A DNA stretch of 64,000 bases from Microcoleus sp. CAWBG506 (lineage in GTDB: Bacteria; Cyanobacteriota; Cyanobacteriia; Cyanobacteriales; Microcoleaceae). This document shows positions 41,226 through 49,719 of the stretch, piece by piece. The stretch covers positions 160,518-224,517 of the forward strand of contig JAHREW010000005.1 of assembly GCA_020883125.1 (NCBI GenBank). Direction: 5' to 3'. Each line of letters begins with the position of its first letter. The stretch's first letter is position 1. The notes under the pieces were generated by a model. It made no database searches and was not told the DNA's origin. It saw only the letters and a list, made by a program, of their open reading frames with translations. The translations under genes were made by a program, and so were the position numbers.

Positions 41226-43220
41226 TTAACTCTGGCAAAGACAAGCACCTTCTTTAATGCGAGCTTTAACAGGTAAATAAATAGCAAACTCTGCTCCCTC
41301 ACCTAGTTCCGAAGTCACTTCGATTTTCCCCTGATGCTTCTCGATAATTTGGTAGGAAATCGACAGCCCTAAACCAGTCCCTTTTCCCACAGGTTTAGTC
41401 GTGAAAAATGGATCAAATAATTTATTAATCACATCCGGGTCAATCCCAGTACCGTTATCTCTAATCTTCACCACCACTCGATCTACTCCGGCTATTTCTG
41501 TGATAATTTCAATCTCCTTTTTTCGCAGATTTGGATTGCTCAGCAGTGCATCAGCAGCATTGGCTGTGATATTCATAAATACCTGGTTTAACTGCGATGG
41601 ATAGCACTCTACTAAAGGCAGTTTTCCATATTTTTTAATGACTTTAATGGCAGTTTTGATTTTGCTGTTTAAAATTAATAGAGTGCTATCAATTCCTTCA
41701 TGGATATCGACTGGTTTCATTTCAGCTTCATCTAACCTAGAGAAGTTCCGCAGCGATAAAACAATTTGCTGAATTCGCTCAGTTCCCATTTTCATAGAAG
41801 ATAGTAACTTTGACAAATCTTCTGATAAAAAATCGAGTTCAATTTTTGCTATGCAGTCTTGAATCTCTGCACTTGCAGTCGGATATTCTTGCTGGTAAAG
41901 CTCTATAAGTCTGAGCAAATCTTTGGTATATTGGTTGGCGTGACAAAGATTGCCATAAATAAAGTTGACTGGGTTGTTAATTTCGTGAGCGATACCGGCC
42001 ATCATTAATCCTAAACCGGACATTTTTTCGGCTTGAATTAGCTGAGATTGGGCATTTTTTAAATCATGAAGCGTTTGTCTAAGTTGGTGCAACTGTAGGT
42101 TGAGTTCACTATCGCGCTTTTCTACTTGTTCTATCATAAAGTTAAAAGCTTCAGCAAGTTGACCTAATTCATAGCCAGAAGGAATGGGTACTTTACCAGA
42201 AAAGTATTCATTGCTTGCCATCCAATTCACATTTTGAGTTAAATCTATAATTGGTTTTCCGATGATTCGGCTAACTACACCACCAACAATAGTGGCTAAA
42301 ATTACTCCTCCCCAAAAGAAACTATCTAGCCTATTAGATAAAGTTAATTGCGTTTGCTGCATTGCCGCTGTTGGGTTAAACACTGCTAGGGTTATGCTGT
42401 CGCTTATGTCCGACATTTCTACCGTTTGCATGATGTAAGATTGGTGCTCAATATCGATTTTAGTAGTTGATGTTTGTTGTGCAGGTGCTTGCCAAGATTT
42501 AGAGCGAATTTCGGGAAAATTAGTGGCAATTAATTCGCCGGATTTGAAGATGGCAAAGTAATTCACATTGTTAGTATCAATGCTGATTTGCTGCAATTGT
42601 TCGTCTGTCACTAAATAACCCATTAGTACAGCGCCAATTATCCTATTACTGCTTCTAATCGGTGCAAATCCTATTAGCAATGCTTGTGGTTTGCCGTCAA
42701 TGCTGACGAAATTTGACTTTTCTAAGCCTTTAAGTGCTGAATTTATCGCTGCGCTATTGCTCAAGTTTTCCCCTGTGAGCCAATCTTCTCGCAACTCTGC
42801 TACTATGCCACCTTGCGCGTTTACTACTTCGACTAAATCCAATTTAAAAGTGGTTTGTAGAGATAATATATCTTGACGCAAGATGTCTGTGTCTTTTTGT
42901 TCTACTGCACGAATAACTTCTGGTTCTTCTGATAACAATTTGGCTTGCTTTGTCAATTGAGTCGATCGACTTTTGAAGTCTCGCACGGCTAAAGCTGCTT
43001 GGTTTTCAACTTGATCGCGCACTCCTTTTTCGAGAGTGTTGGCAAATCCAATTTTGACTGTATGTATCACTAATAACAATAGAGTGACCGATACACTTAG
43101 AAACGGCACGATAATTTTGAGGCTCAGCGGTACTCGAAAACGGCGGAATCTTGATTGAGCTGTTGTTACCTTCGTAGGCGCAAGCCGGGGCCTAGCCATC
43201 ACACTTTTTAGATTGTTCAT
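41226..43220 (-). CDS. Membrane sensor histidine kinase with external cache-like domain and HAMP
   Basis: 664 residues. TM1 about 34-56, external sensor ~57-300 (two-part cache-like pattern), TM2 about 305-325, HAMP ~326-380, a coiled coil, then HisKA with H in GIAHEINNPVNFIYGN, and HATPase with NITANAADALL, RDNGTGIDPDVINKLFDPFF and GKGTGLGLSISYQIIEKHQG. The layout is common in cyanobacteria. The C-terminus ends with CLCQS. No response regulator is adjacent. The external domain would sense a small molecule; ligand unknown. The gene lies inside the inverted repeat pair 41033/44183. The start at 43220 includes a basic N-terminus; ATG at codon 8 is an alternative. Confidence 0.93.
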   Translation of the reverse strand: MNNLKSVMARPRLAPTKVTTAQSRFRRFRVPLSLKIIVPFLSVSVTLLLLVIHTVKIGFANTLEKGVRDQVENQAALAVRDFKSRSTQLTKQAKLLSEEPEVIRAVEQKDTDILRQDILSLQTTFKLDLVEVVNAQGGIVAELREDWLTGENLSNSAAINSALKGLEKSNFVSIDGKPQALLIGFAPIRSSNRIIGAVLMGYLVTDEQLQQISIDTNNVNYFAIFKSGELIATNFPEIRSKSWQAPAQQTSTTKIDIEHQSYIMQTVEMSDISDSITLAVFNPTAAMQQTQLTLSNRLDSFFWGGVILATIVGGVVSRIIGKPIIDLTQNVNWMASNEYFSGKVPIPSGYELGQLAEAFNFMIEQVEKRDSELNLQLHQLRQTLHDLKNAQSQLIQAEKMSGLGLMMAGIAHEINNPVNFIYGNLCHANQYTKDLLRLIELYQQEYPTASAEIQDCIAKIELDFLSEDLSKLLSSMKMGTERIQQIVLSLRNFSRLDEAEMKPVDIHEGIDSTLLILNSKIKTAIKVIKKYGKLPLVECYPSQLNQVFMNITANAADALLSNPNLRKKEIEIITEIAGVDRVVVKIRDNGTGIDPDVINKLFDPFFTTKPVGKGTGLGLSISYQIIEKHQGKIEVTSELGEGAEFAIYLPVKARIKEGACLCQS

Positions 43221-43419
43221 AAATCATTATTAAAAATAAAACTCATTAAGATATCATAATACATTAACCGTAAATTTTCATTCCGACGAGCTGCTAGTCC
43301 TACAAATCTTTGATATATAAAGAATTTACGCTGTAATTAATTTGGGCAGCCTGGCGAGTAGACTGCTTTTAGTAGCCAAAATTTGTTAGTTATAGATGTC
43401 AATAGTGGCGATCGCAAAT

Positions 43420-44160
43420 TTAGAACTTCAAATCTAAAATTGGTTGGCGGCTGTGTATAGATAGCCAAAAATTCAGTATTTCTTCCCCGACTTGTTCTGG
43501 ATAGAAGTGATGGAAAAAATGCCTACCGTCTTTACATTCCCAAAGCCGATCGCTTTTTTTAAGAAATTTCGACCAGCGGCGCATGAGCATGGGAGATACG
43601 ACAAAATCTGTCTTGCTACTGCATAACAACAAAGGTACTTCTACACCCTCATCACGGAAATTACTCATCGTGAATAAGGAGTGAGGACAAGGCGAAAGTG
43701 CTAAATCTTCTTCAAAATACGATACAAATCTTTGATTGATATACTGATTCTGTTCTCCCAACATATCCTTTACCATTTGCGTTAAAACTTGTTCGCTGCT
43801 CCAGGTAAAAGCCGAAAGATGTGTATAGTAATGAGCTTGCCAATTAATATTAGATGGTAAGCCGACAGCTAAAAGCCCCAAAGAGCTTACTTTGTGAGGA
43901 TAACGGCGTGCATACATTAAACCAAGTAGTCCGCTGGTACTATGCCCTATTAGATGAATTGGGCGATCGCGCGATTTTAAATAGTGATGTAGTAGCTCAA
44001 CAGCGACATCTAAAGAACAACCTTCATCTTCAGTTTGTTCGTATTCCCATATTTGGATTGGTACTGACTGATTTAAGTAGTTAAGCAGAGAGCGATCGAA
44101 TAATTGCAAACTTGGACTGGCACTTAGCCACAGCACATCATCTGAAGTAAATCTCATCAA
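43420..44160 (-). CDS. Alpha/beta hydrolase (lysophospholipase-like)
   Basis: 246 residues. Nucleophile elbow GHSTSG (Ser at about 73), likely acid D in CSSKTDFVVSP, catalytic His in GRHFFHHFYPEQV. The order and spacing fit the alpha/beta fold, though the first strand (LQLFDRSLLNYL) is unusual. Same strand and 199 bp upstream of the kinase gene. Substrate unknown. Confidence 0.85.
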   Translation of the reverse strand: MMRFTSDDVLWLSASPSLQLFDRSLLNYLNQSVPIQIWEYEQTEDEGCSLDVAVELLHHYLKSRDRPIHLIGHSTSGLLGLMYARRYPHKVSSLGLLAVGLPSNINWQAHYYTHLSAFTWSSEQVLTQMVKDMLGEQNQYINQRFVSYFEEDLALSPCPHSLFTMSNFRDEGVEVPLLLCSSKTDFVVSPMLMRRWSKFLKKSDRLWECKDGRHFFHHFYPEQVGEEILNFWLSIHSRQPILDLKF

Positions 44161-44182
44161 TTTTAAGCTGGAAATAAAGTTA

Positions 44183-44302
44183 TTCAGAATAACTGGTTCC
44201 CAGGCTCTGCCTAGGAACCGATATCTAGAGGCTCTGCCTCGCGGAGTAAAATTGGAGGCAGAGCCTCCGGATCTGCGTTACCAGGCACAGCCTGGGAACA
44301 AG
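44183..44302. repeat. ~120-bp repeat, right copy, inverted relative to 41033-41153
   Basis: Starts GTTCCCAGGCTCTGCCTAGG and ends with CCAGGCACAGCCTGGGAAC. Its internal GGAGGCAGAGCCTCCGGATC is the exact reverse of the left copy. It lies just before the flavodoxin stop. Confidence 0.85.
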
Positions 44303-44313
44303 TAAAATGCTAG

Positions 44314-44826
44314 CTAGATCCCAAATTCTTTTTTGAGCTGAGATACCCAAGATTTGACTCGTGCTTCCGTCATGTCAGATTGGTTGTCTTCATCGATCGC
44401 CAAACCGAAAAATTTGCCATCAACCACGGCCTTAGATTCATTAAAATCATAGCCGTCTACCGGCCAATAGCCAACAGTTTCACCACCCTGTTCTGTGATT
44501 TTCTCAGCCAAAATCCCCATTGCATCCATAAAATTATCCGGGTAGCCCTCTTGGTCGCCAGTTCCCAAATAAGCTACTTTCTTGCCACTAAAATCAATAT
44601 TTTCGATTTCTGGCAAAAATCCTTCCCAGTCGCTTTGGAGTTCGCCGATGTTCCAGGTAGGACAAGCGATAATCAAACATTCGTATTCAGCAAAATCATC
44701 GCTGTCAGTATTGCCGATATCGTGCAAAGTCACGATACTACCGCCAAATTCATCCCGAATCATGTCAGCGACAGACTCAGTTTTACCAGTTGTGGTTCCG
44801 TAAAAAAGACCAATTGATTTCGACAT
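44314..44826 (-). CDS. isiB: Flavodoxin
   Basis: 170 residues, full length. FMN phosphate loop GTTTGKTESVADMI near the start, isoalloxazine loops CPTWNIGELQSDWE (Trp about 57) and LGTGDQEGYPDNFMDAMG (Tyr about 94). It carries electrons from photosystem I in place of ferredoxin, usually when iron is short. It follows, with 2 bp between, a 51-residue Cys-rich gene, after a cupin gene, so it is the last of a tight three-gene operon. The gap TAACAATG forces coupled translation. Symbol given by family; the usual isiA neighbour is absent. Confidence 0.93.
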   Translation of the reverse strand: MSKSIGLFYGTTTGKTESVADMIRDEFGGSIVTLHDIGNTDSDDFAEYECLIIACPTWNIGELQSDWEGFLPEIENIDFSGKKVAYLGTGDQEGYPDNFMDAMGILAEKITEQGGETVGYWPVDGYDFNESKAVVDGKFFGLAIDEDNQSDMTEARVKSWVSQLKKEFGI

Positions 44827-44828
44827 TG

Positions 44829-44984
44829 TTACTCCGAAGGTGAAAGTTTCCTGAGTTTAAGATTTATTTTTTTTGCATCAGGATTTGGCATTTCCTGCCT
44901 GCAATTGAGACAAAAACAGTAGATGCGATTGCGGTGAACCTGAGAAATCAGGGAATCAAGACTGCAAGGACACTGTTTTTTCAT
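44829..44984 (-). CDS. Small Cys-rich protein between cupin and flavodoxin genes
   Basis: 51 residues, ATG 44984 to TAA 44829. Five Cys: C5 and C7 (QCPCSLD) and C23, C25, C28 (YCFCLNCRQEMP); the last three plus one of the first pair could hold zinc or an Fe-S cluster. The rest is basic (DAKKINLKLRKLSP). It begins 4 bp after the cupin stop and ends 2 bp before the flavodoxin ATG, with GGAG near the stop serving flavodoxin. Not recognised as a known family. The spacing strongly supports that it is real. Possible roles: a redox or iron partner of the flavodoxin, or a small regulator. Confidence 0.7.
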   Translation of the reverse strand: MKKQCPCSLDSLISQVHRNRIYCFCLNCRQEMPNPDAKKINLKLRKLSPSE

Positions 44985-44988
44985 CTGT

Positions 44989-45321
44989 TTAAAGTTGAAA
45001 ATTCATTAACCAAGCCGACTCGCTCAGATCGGGGTCTGCTTCGCAGTTAATTAGTAACAAATTCAGCGTCGTTGCTACTTTTAAGGTGCGCGGAATTCCG
45101 GCGGGTACAAACACAAATACTCCCGGTTGTAAAGTAACTGTCCGATCGCCCACCATGAGATTTCCCAGCCCTTCTAAGACGGCGATGGTGACATCTTGAG
45201 AATTATCGAGGTCGGGTATTTCTGAATTTGGGTACAAATTCATCAGTTTTTGGCTGTACGGGGCTTGTGTGTCGCAGGTGCGATCGGCAAACAAGGACAC
45301 CATTGCTGCTGTTGCTGTCAC
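44989..45321 (-). CDS. Cupin-fold protein lacking metal-binding His
   Basis: 110 residues. The cupin pattern is seen in VTIAVLEGLGNLMVGDRTVT and LQPGVFVFVPAGIPRTL, but the usual His of both cupin motifs are absent: the whole protein has no His (an Arg replaces the last one). It may thus bind an organic ligand rather than a metal ion, or serve as a structural or regulatory cupin. First gene of the cupin/Cys-rich/flavodoxin operon. Start at 45321 gives a full N-terminus; ATG codon 7 is possible. An AT-rich stretch (45380-45435) upstream may hold the promoter; a clear Fur box was not seen. Confidence 0.8.
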   Translation of the reverse strand: MTATAAMVSLFADRTCDTQAPYSQKLMNLYPNSEIPDLDNSQDVTIAVLEGLGNLMVGDRTVTLQPGVFVFVPAGIPRTLKVATTLNLLLINCEADPDLSESAWLMNFQL

Positions 45322-45561
45322 GGTGATTGACCTCCAGGTACTATTAACTTCCGGTAGCTCTTGCGAGTAATAATCAATAAGCTACCAGATAATTCATAAA
45401 AATTGTCAAAATTATAACATTAAGTTTTGTTACAATGAGCTATGTATCTGGCTTTACAAGCAGCGATCGCAGCTCAGAATTGGTATGCGGGAGTAATTTG
45501 GGGCAAAAAAACTGCGGGGGCGATCGTACCCACCGCAGAATACTTGCTAATAATTTTCAGT

Positions 45562-45747
45562 TATAGCAGTCGCCAAGGCGCTTTGGTTATTGCTCCCTGA
45601 GCGTAGTCGAAGGGTTCAGGGAACCGCAAATAACCCTTCGACTCCGCTCAGGGCGACGCTCCGCTCAGGGAACCGCAAATAACCCTTCGACTCCGCTCAG
45701 GGAACCGCAAATGACTAATGACTAATGACTAATGACTAATGACTAAT
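45562..45747. repeat. Mixed repeats: MITE end, CCCTTCGACTCCGCTCAGGG units and GACTAAT tandem
   Basis: TATAGCAGTCGCCAAGGCG (45562-45580) matches the end of the element at 5731. Then come two direct copies of CCCTTCGACTCCGCTCAGGG with one inverted copy (CCCTGAGCGTAGTCGAAGGG), separated by GGAACCGCAAAT. Five perfect GACTAAT heptamers (45713-45747) run into the end of the methyltransferase gene, whose TAG lies inside the last one. In 45322-45561 only weak 43- and 52-codon frames are seen. Confidence 0.8.
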
Positions 45748-46591
45748 TATTCTTCACCCCCACCCCAACATACATAATCGAAGTATCCTCATTAATTTGG
45801 ATTTTAAACAACCCAGACTTTTTGTAATCAACATAATTACCTAAATTAGACATTAATGTTTGAGATGCTTGTTTCATCACATCCACATCTGGGAATAGTT
45901 GCTTTCCGCCCATCAAATTTCCCCAAAAACCATTCATCTGGGCTAAAAGAGCGCCGATTTCGCCAAACATATCAAAACCTTTAATTTCGATATTGCCAAA
46001 ACCAGTATCGCCCATTACCACAGACAGTTCTTCCGGCGTAATAAACTTGTCCCAATCGTGAACGCCCTTCCTAATTTCCTGCAAGATATTTTCCATCAGC
46101 CCAATCATCACAACTTGCGAGGAAAAAGTTCGATTAATTGTGTCAAAAAAGAACAATCCTCCCGGTTTCAGAATTCGGTGAACCTCTGAGACAACTTGTT
46201 TGTAATCGGCAACGTGTTCTAGAACATCAACACAAATTACCACATCAAAGGTATTATCATCGTAGGGCATATTTTCTGCAAAACCTTGTCTGTAGTCAAT
46301 TTCAAAACCGCTAATCACTGCATGATTTTTCGCTGCTTGAACGCATTTCTCAGATTGGTCTATTCCCGAAACTATAGCGCCTCTCTCTGCCATAAACTCG
46401 CAGGAAAAACCGCCACCACAACCGACATCTAAGGTTTTCAGTCCCTGCCAATTTGTCGCGTGTCTGTCGAAAAATTCAAATCTGGGTTGGTTGAGATGGT
46501 AAAGAGCGTAGATTTTAGATTTTTCGTCCCACCAATTATCGGCGTTTTCATCATAAAATTCTAAATCGTTTTTGACTTCTGTTTTTACCAC
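45743..46591 (-). CDS. SAM-dependent methyltransferase, UbiG-like
   Basis: 282 residues. Class I methyltransferase: motif I LKTLDVGCGGGFSCEFMAER (from ~51), then VSGIDQSEKCVQAAKN, DVVICVDVLEHVADY and LKPGGLFFFDTINRT, the last close to the UbiG pattern. N-terminal YDENADNWWDEKSKIYAL also resembles UbiG/Coq3 O-methyltransferases. A C-terminal extension of ~60 residues is not typical. A quinone or small aromatic substrate is likely but unproven. Divergent from the glycosyltransferase gene (61 bp between the starts), so the two may share a promoter region. Confidence 0.85.
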   Translation of the reverse strand: MVKTEVKNDLEFYDENADNWWDEKSKIYALYHLNQPRFEFFDRHATNWQGLKTLDVGCGGGFSCEFMAERGAIVSGIDQSEKCVQAAKNHAVISGFEIDYRQGFAENMPYDDNTFDVVICVDVLEHVADYKQVVSEVHRILKPGGLFFFDTINRTFSSQVVMIGLMENILQEIRKGVHDWDKFITPEELSVVMGDTGFGNIEIKGFDMFGEIGALLAQMNGFWGNLMGGKQLFPDVDVMKQASQTLMSNLGNYVDYKKSGLFKIQINEDTSIMYVGVGVKNN

Positions 46592-46652
46592 TGTCTATTT
46601 CCTACTTAGAATAGTTTACATCGCCACAATTTATGATTATAATACTTTTCCC

Positions 46653-47399
46653 ATGAATTTCAACCCGATGAATCGCGTTTCTATTATTATCCCCACTCTG
46701 AATGAAGCGACTTGTCTGGAACGTACCCTGCGTCAACTCAGCATTCTCAATCCTGCTGCTTGGGAGGTGTTGGTGGTAGATGGTGGTAGTCAAGACGAGA
46801 CAGTGGCGATCGCCCTTTCTTGCCAAACCCAGGTTATTTATAGCAATATACCCCGACGTTCCGTCCAAATGAACCTAGGTGCACAAACCGCCACTGGTGA
46901 CATTCTGTGCTTTCTCCACGCTGATACTTTAGTACCAGATGACATCGTAGCCGTCATCCAGAAAACCTTGTCTAACACTCAAATAGTCGGTGGCGGATTT
47001 ATCTCTCTGATGTCTGGTTCCCAACAAACAAGATGGGGTTTTTCGCTACATAATTACCTGAAAACTTACTATGCCCCGTTATTATTTCGCCCTCATTTAT
47101 TTATCAAAGGATTGCGGTTAATATTTGGGGATCAAGTGATTTTTTGCCGTCGTACCGATTTTTTAGAATGCGATGGTTTTGATGCAAAACTACCAATTAT
47201 GGAGGAAGCAGATTTGTGTTTAAAATTAGTAAGACTAGGTAAAATTAAGTTAGTAAATAGGATAGTCGAAAGTAGCGATCGCCGAGTTGCCTCTTGGGGG
47301 GAATTTAAAGCAATTTTTATCTATCTTGCGATTGGTTTTTTGTGGGGTTTTGGAGTTTCTGGGAGGTATCTCAAACAGTTTTATGAAGATATTCGGTGA
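46653..47399 (+). CDS. Glycosyltransferase family 2, TIGR04283-like
   Basis: 248 residues from ATG 46653; a longer frame begins at 46572 but overlaps the divergent gene, so it is rejected. VSIIIPTLNEATCLERTLRQ and EVLVVDGGSQDETVAIA are the nucleotide-sugar-binding part, followed by LHADTLVPDDI, where HAD takes the place of DxD, as in the rSAM/selenodomain-associated and arsenosugar-linked type. FLECDGFDAKLPIMEEADLC follows. A C-terminal hydrophobic stretch (IFIYLAIGFLWGFGVSGRYL) may touch the membrane. Acceptor not known. Confidence 0.88.
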   Translation: MNFNPMNRVSIIIPTLNEATCLERTLRQLSILNPAAWEVLVVDGGSQDETVAIALSCQTQVIYSNIPRRSVQMNLGAQTATGDILCFLHADTLVPDDIVAVIQKTLSNTQIVGGGFISLMSGSQQTRWGFSLHNYLKTYYAPLLFRPHLFIKGLRLIFGDQVIFCRRTDFLECDGFDAKLPIMEEADLCLKLVRLGKIKLVNRIVESSDRRVASWGEFKAIFIYLAIGFLWGFGVSGRYLKQFYEDIR

Positions 47400-47460
47400 A
47401 ATAATACAAATAATATCAAATCCAGTGGCATCGGAATTAATATTACCCGAAATTAGTCCA

Positions 47461-47522
47461 AGGCAGTGCCGTGTCCCTACTTGATTATTGTGGGGTAGGG
47501 AAACGGCATTGCCTTGGACTCT
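47461..47522. repeat. Two diverged copies of the RAYT-array palindrome
   Basis: GGCAGTGCCGTGTCCCTAC at 47462-47480 and GGGGTAGGGAAACGGCATTG at ~47492-47511 are inverted copies of the unit that fills 15188-17569, 30 kb away. The outer arms (CCAAGGCAG and GCCTTGGAC) differ from the array but pair with each other. So the repeat has spread beyond its transposase. Confidence 0.8.
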
Positions 47523-47528
47523 TTTCTA

Positions 47529-48194
47529 CTATTGTCCAGAAACATTATCCAACTGCTGGCGGCCATTGCGAACCACACGCAGCGCATCGCTCAGCTTACG
47601 CTCAATATCATCGAGAACTTGATCCGCGTAATCGTCTGCCCCGTTTTGAATTTCCTCGCATTCAGCCATCACCCTCGCTCTCATTTCTGCCAATTCTGCT
47701 TGAGCTTGATAGCGAATTTGTTCAACTTCCGCCAGCGTCGCTTGCTGAATTGCTTCACAGTCAAGCAAAACCTGTTGTCGCAACTGATCCGCTTCCACCT
47801 TCGCCTGCTGGATCAGGCCCATATCGTTTAAAAGCTCTGCCGCTCGCTGTTCTGCCGCTTCTATGACTTCTTGAGCGTAGAGTTCGGCCTCTTGCAGCAA
47901 GTCGTCCTTGTGGCGGATAATCAACTCGGCTTCCTCAAAGGCGATGGGCAAATTTAGTCTCACCAAATCTAGCTGGTCAAGTAACTGTTCTTCATCTACC
48001 AGAGTACGTCTGGTCATGGGGATACGCGGACTGTCGAGAACAATTTCCTCAAGCCGATTCAATTCCCGCTGGATGTCTACTCCTGCGGTTCTGCTGTCGT
48101 CTCCGAAGGCGGCTGGGTGCTGAGGTGTTTCGTTCTCAGTGCTGCGTCCGGTGGTGTTGGGTTCGATACGAGTTGGTTCCTGCTGGCGTAACAT
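47529..48194 (-). CDS. DivIVA-like / F0-b-like coiled-coil protein
   Basis: 221 residues, mostly helical. After a disordered start (1-45), a conserved block [20 protein letters not shown] leads into [20 protein letters not shown] and a long coiled coil from about 75 to 210 with Glu/Gln/Ala heptads. Similar proteins follow coaD in other cyanobacteria and are sometimes annotated as ATP synthase subunit b-like, but no membrane helix is present. The frame overlaps coaD by 118 bp; conserved residues (DIQREL) lie inside the overlap, so the long overlap appears real. A role in cell pole or division assembly is possible. Confidence 0.8.
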   Translation of the reverse strand: MLRQQEPTRIEPNTTGRSTENETPQHPAAFGDDSRTAGVDIQRELNRLEEIVLDSPRIPMTRRTLVDEEQLLDQLDLVRLNLPIAFEEAELIIRHKDDLLQEAELYAQEVIEAAEQRAAELLNDMGLIQQAKVEADQLRQQVLLDCEAIQQATLAEVEQIRYQAQAELAEMRARVMAECEEIQNGADDYADQVLDDIERKLSDALRVVRNGRQQLDNVSGQ

Positions 48195-48655
48195 TGGTAA
48201 ATATCTAGGGCGACGTGTTTCGGAACAAGATGATCTACGGAGCCACCAAACTTGGCTATTTCTTTCACTACACTACTACTTAAAAAGCTGTAGGCATTAG
48301 AAGTCGCCAAAAAGACTGTTTCAATTTCACCCAACAGGGTTTTATTGGTGTGGGCCATCTGGAGTTCCATTTCAAAGTCTGTTAATACTCGCAGCCCCCG
48401 TAGCAGCACTTTGGCTTGTCGGATTTTAGCATAGTTTACTGTCAAACCCTCAAAACTATCTACTTCTACGTTTGACAAGTGTTTAGTAGAGCACAAAATC
48501 TGTTCTATCCGTTCTTCTACGGTGAATAGAGGGACTTTGCTGGGATTTCGGACTATGGTCACGATTACTCGATCGAACAGTTTACAGCCTCGCTCGATGA
48601 TATCTACGTGACCCAAAGTAATCGGGTCAAAGCTGCCTGGATAAATTGCAATCAC
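48077..48655 (-). CDS. coaD: Phosphopantetheine adenylyltransferase CoaD
   Basis: 192 residues. It joins ATP and 4'-phosphopantetheine in coenzyme A synthesis. N-terminal [20 protein letters not shown] has the nucleotidyltransferase motif T/HxGH (TLGH), then [39 protein letters not shown] and [20 protein letters not shown]. The enzyme proper ends near residue 160; the last ~30 residues are a polar tail that overlaps the next gene by 118 bp. Confidence 0.96.
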   Translation of the reverse strand: MIAIYPGSFDPITLGHVDIIERGCKLFDRVIVTIVRNPSKVPLFTVEERIEQILCSTKHLSNVEVDSFEGLTVNYAKIRQAKVLLRGLRVLTDFEMELQMAHTNKTLLGEIETVFLATSNAYSFLSSSVVKEIAKFGGSVDHLVPKHVALDIYQCYASRNQLVSNPTPPDAALRTKHLSTQPPSETTAEPQE

Positions 48656-48726
48656 AAATTCGGCCCGATGCGGTAATTAACATGACTAAAGGAAAAATAC
48701 CAGTTTCTCGGAAAACTCTGGAGTTG

Positions 48727-49572
48727 TCAAGGAAGCGAATGAGCCTTGTAGAAAGTTTCGAGGCTTTGCTTGTCGCCCACAAACCGCCAGTGCCAAGGTT
48801 CGTAACTGACTTTTTGGCGATTGTTTTTGGGGAAGGACATTTCAAAGCTGAAGGAAGTGGCGTTAGCTTCTAGCCACTTGAATGCTGGGGTATCTTCAAA
48901 GCTGGTACTGAGGTTTGCCGATGAGACACTGCCGTCTCCTAGGTCGATCGCGTAACCGGTATGATGTTCGCTATATCCTGGAGGAGCGCTAACTTCTGCC
49001 CGCTTGCTAACATCTTGCTTGCGTTCAGCTTTCACGTCAAAAAATACGTGTTGTTGGTCTTCGAGGGAACGAAAGCCCGATATGGGAGCAAAATATATAC
49101 CTTGGACAGCCGCCGCGTTTGCCATTTCTTGATATTTGGCGGCGGCTGCTTTGCGGAGTTTGATTCCGCCGTCTCCGGTGACGGCTACCAAGTCAGAGGC
49201 TGGTGCTTCTTGATAAGGTAAATGTCCCAGTAATTTGTCTGGTGTCGCCGTACTGCTTTTTGAGTTAACAGCGGGACTTGGGGTTGAGGGCGAACTGACG
49301 GAAACTGGATTTTTCTGAGTTTGTTCTACCCTAGTGGTGTCTGGGAAAAAATTAAAGTTGAGGTGCAGCCAAATGCTGACCCCAAAGGCGACTACGCCCA
49401 ACCCTAGCAGTTTCCAAATCAGCCCTTTTTTTCTGGACTGACTAGGCTTGACTTCAATATATGGATGGTCTCGTACTGCTTCTGGAATTTCGTCAATCCC
49501 AAGCTCTGATGCTTGCGGGGGTTTTCTCGATAGACTCGCGTTATCCAAGCCAGCTTCGCTCCTGCACTTCAA
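48727..49572 (-). CDS. VanY-type D,D-carboxypeptidase (M15B)
   Basis: 281 residues. A single membrane segment (about 50-72, LIWKLLGLGVVAFGVSIWL), then a Ser/Pro linker (85-112) and a peptidase M15B domain (about 125-281) facing the periplasm. Zinc ligands: H and D in SEHHTGYAIDLGDG and H in EPWHWRFVG; the catalytic Glu is the E of YEPWHW. FAPISGFRSLEDQQHVF is also typical. It trims D-Ala from peptidoglycan stem peptides. 71 bp upstream of coaD on the same strand. Start at 49572 gives a long cytosolic N-terminus; later starts are possible. Confidence 0.93.
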   Translation of the reverse strand: MKCRSEAGLDNASLSRKPPQASELGIDEIPEAVRDHPYIEVKPSQSRKKGLIWKLLGLGVVAFGVSIWLHLNFNFFPDTTRVEQTQKNPVSVSSPSTPSPAVNSKSSTATPDKLLGHLPYQEAPASDLVAVTGDGGIKLRKAAAAKYQEMANAAAVQGIYFAPISGFRSLEDQQHVFFDVKAERKQDVSKRAEVSAPPGYSEHHTGYAIDLGDGSVSSANLSTSFEDTPAFKWLEANATSFSFEMSFPKNNRQKVSYEPWHWRFVGDKQSLETFYKAHSLP

Positions 49573-49635
49573 TAAGGCTCAACGTTACAAATTGTAGACT
49601 GATATTGCCCAAAGTCATTGGGAATTGCGAATTGG

Positions 49636-49710
49636 GCATGGGGCATTGCTTGCCAATAACCAATGCCCCATGCCTCATGCCCCATGCCCCATGCCTCATG
49701 CCCCATGCCC
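49636..49710. repeat. Tandem GCCCCATGCCTCAT repeats
   Basis: Five or so CCCCATGCC[TC]CATG units lie between the VanY and GH15-type genes, with a short inverted GGGCATGGGGCATT at the left end, so the block can fold back. No coding value. Confidence 0.8.
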
Positions 49711-49719
49711 CTATAAGAT

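Noticed and set aside
45442-45600. 52-codon frame (and a 43-codon frame in another phase) upstream of the cupin gene
   Set aside because: Runs into a repeat element, no ribosome site of note, no conserved pattern.
46572-46652. Longer N-terminus of the glycosyltransferase
   Set aside because: It would overlap the divergent methyltransferase start; the family begins near the Met at 46653 or 46668.
48926-48950. CACTGCCGTCTCCT, a 14-bp match to the palindrome array, inside the VanY gene
   Set aside because: The coded residues around GYAIDLGDGSV are normal for the family, so this is likely chance or ancient, not an insertion.
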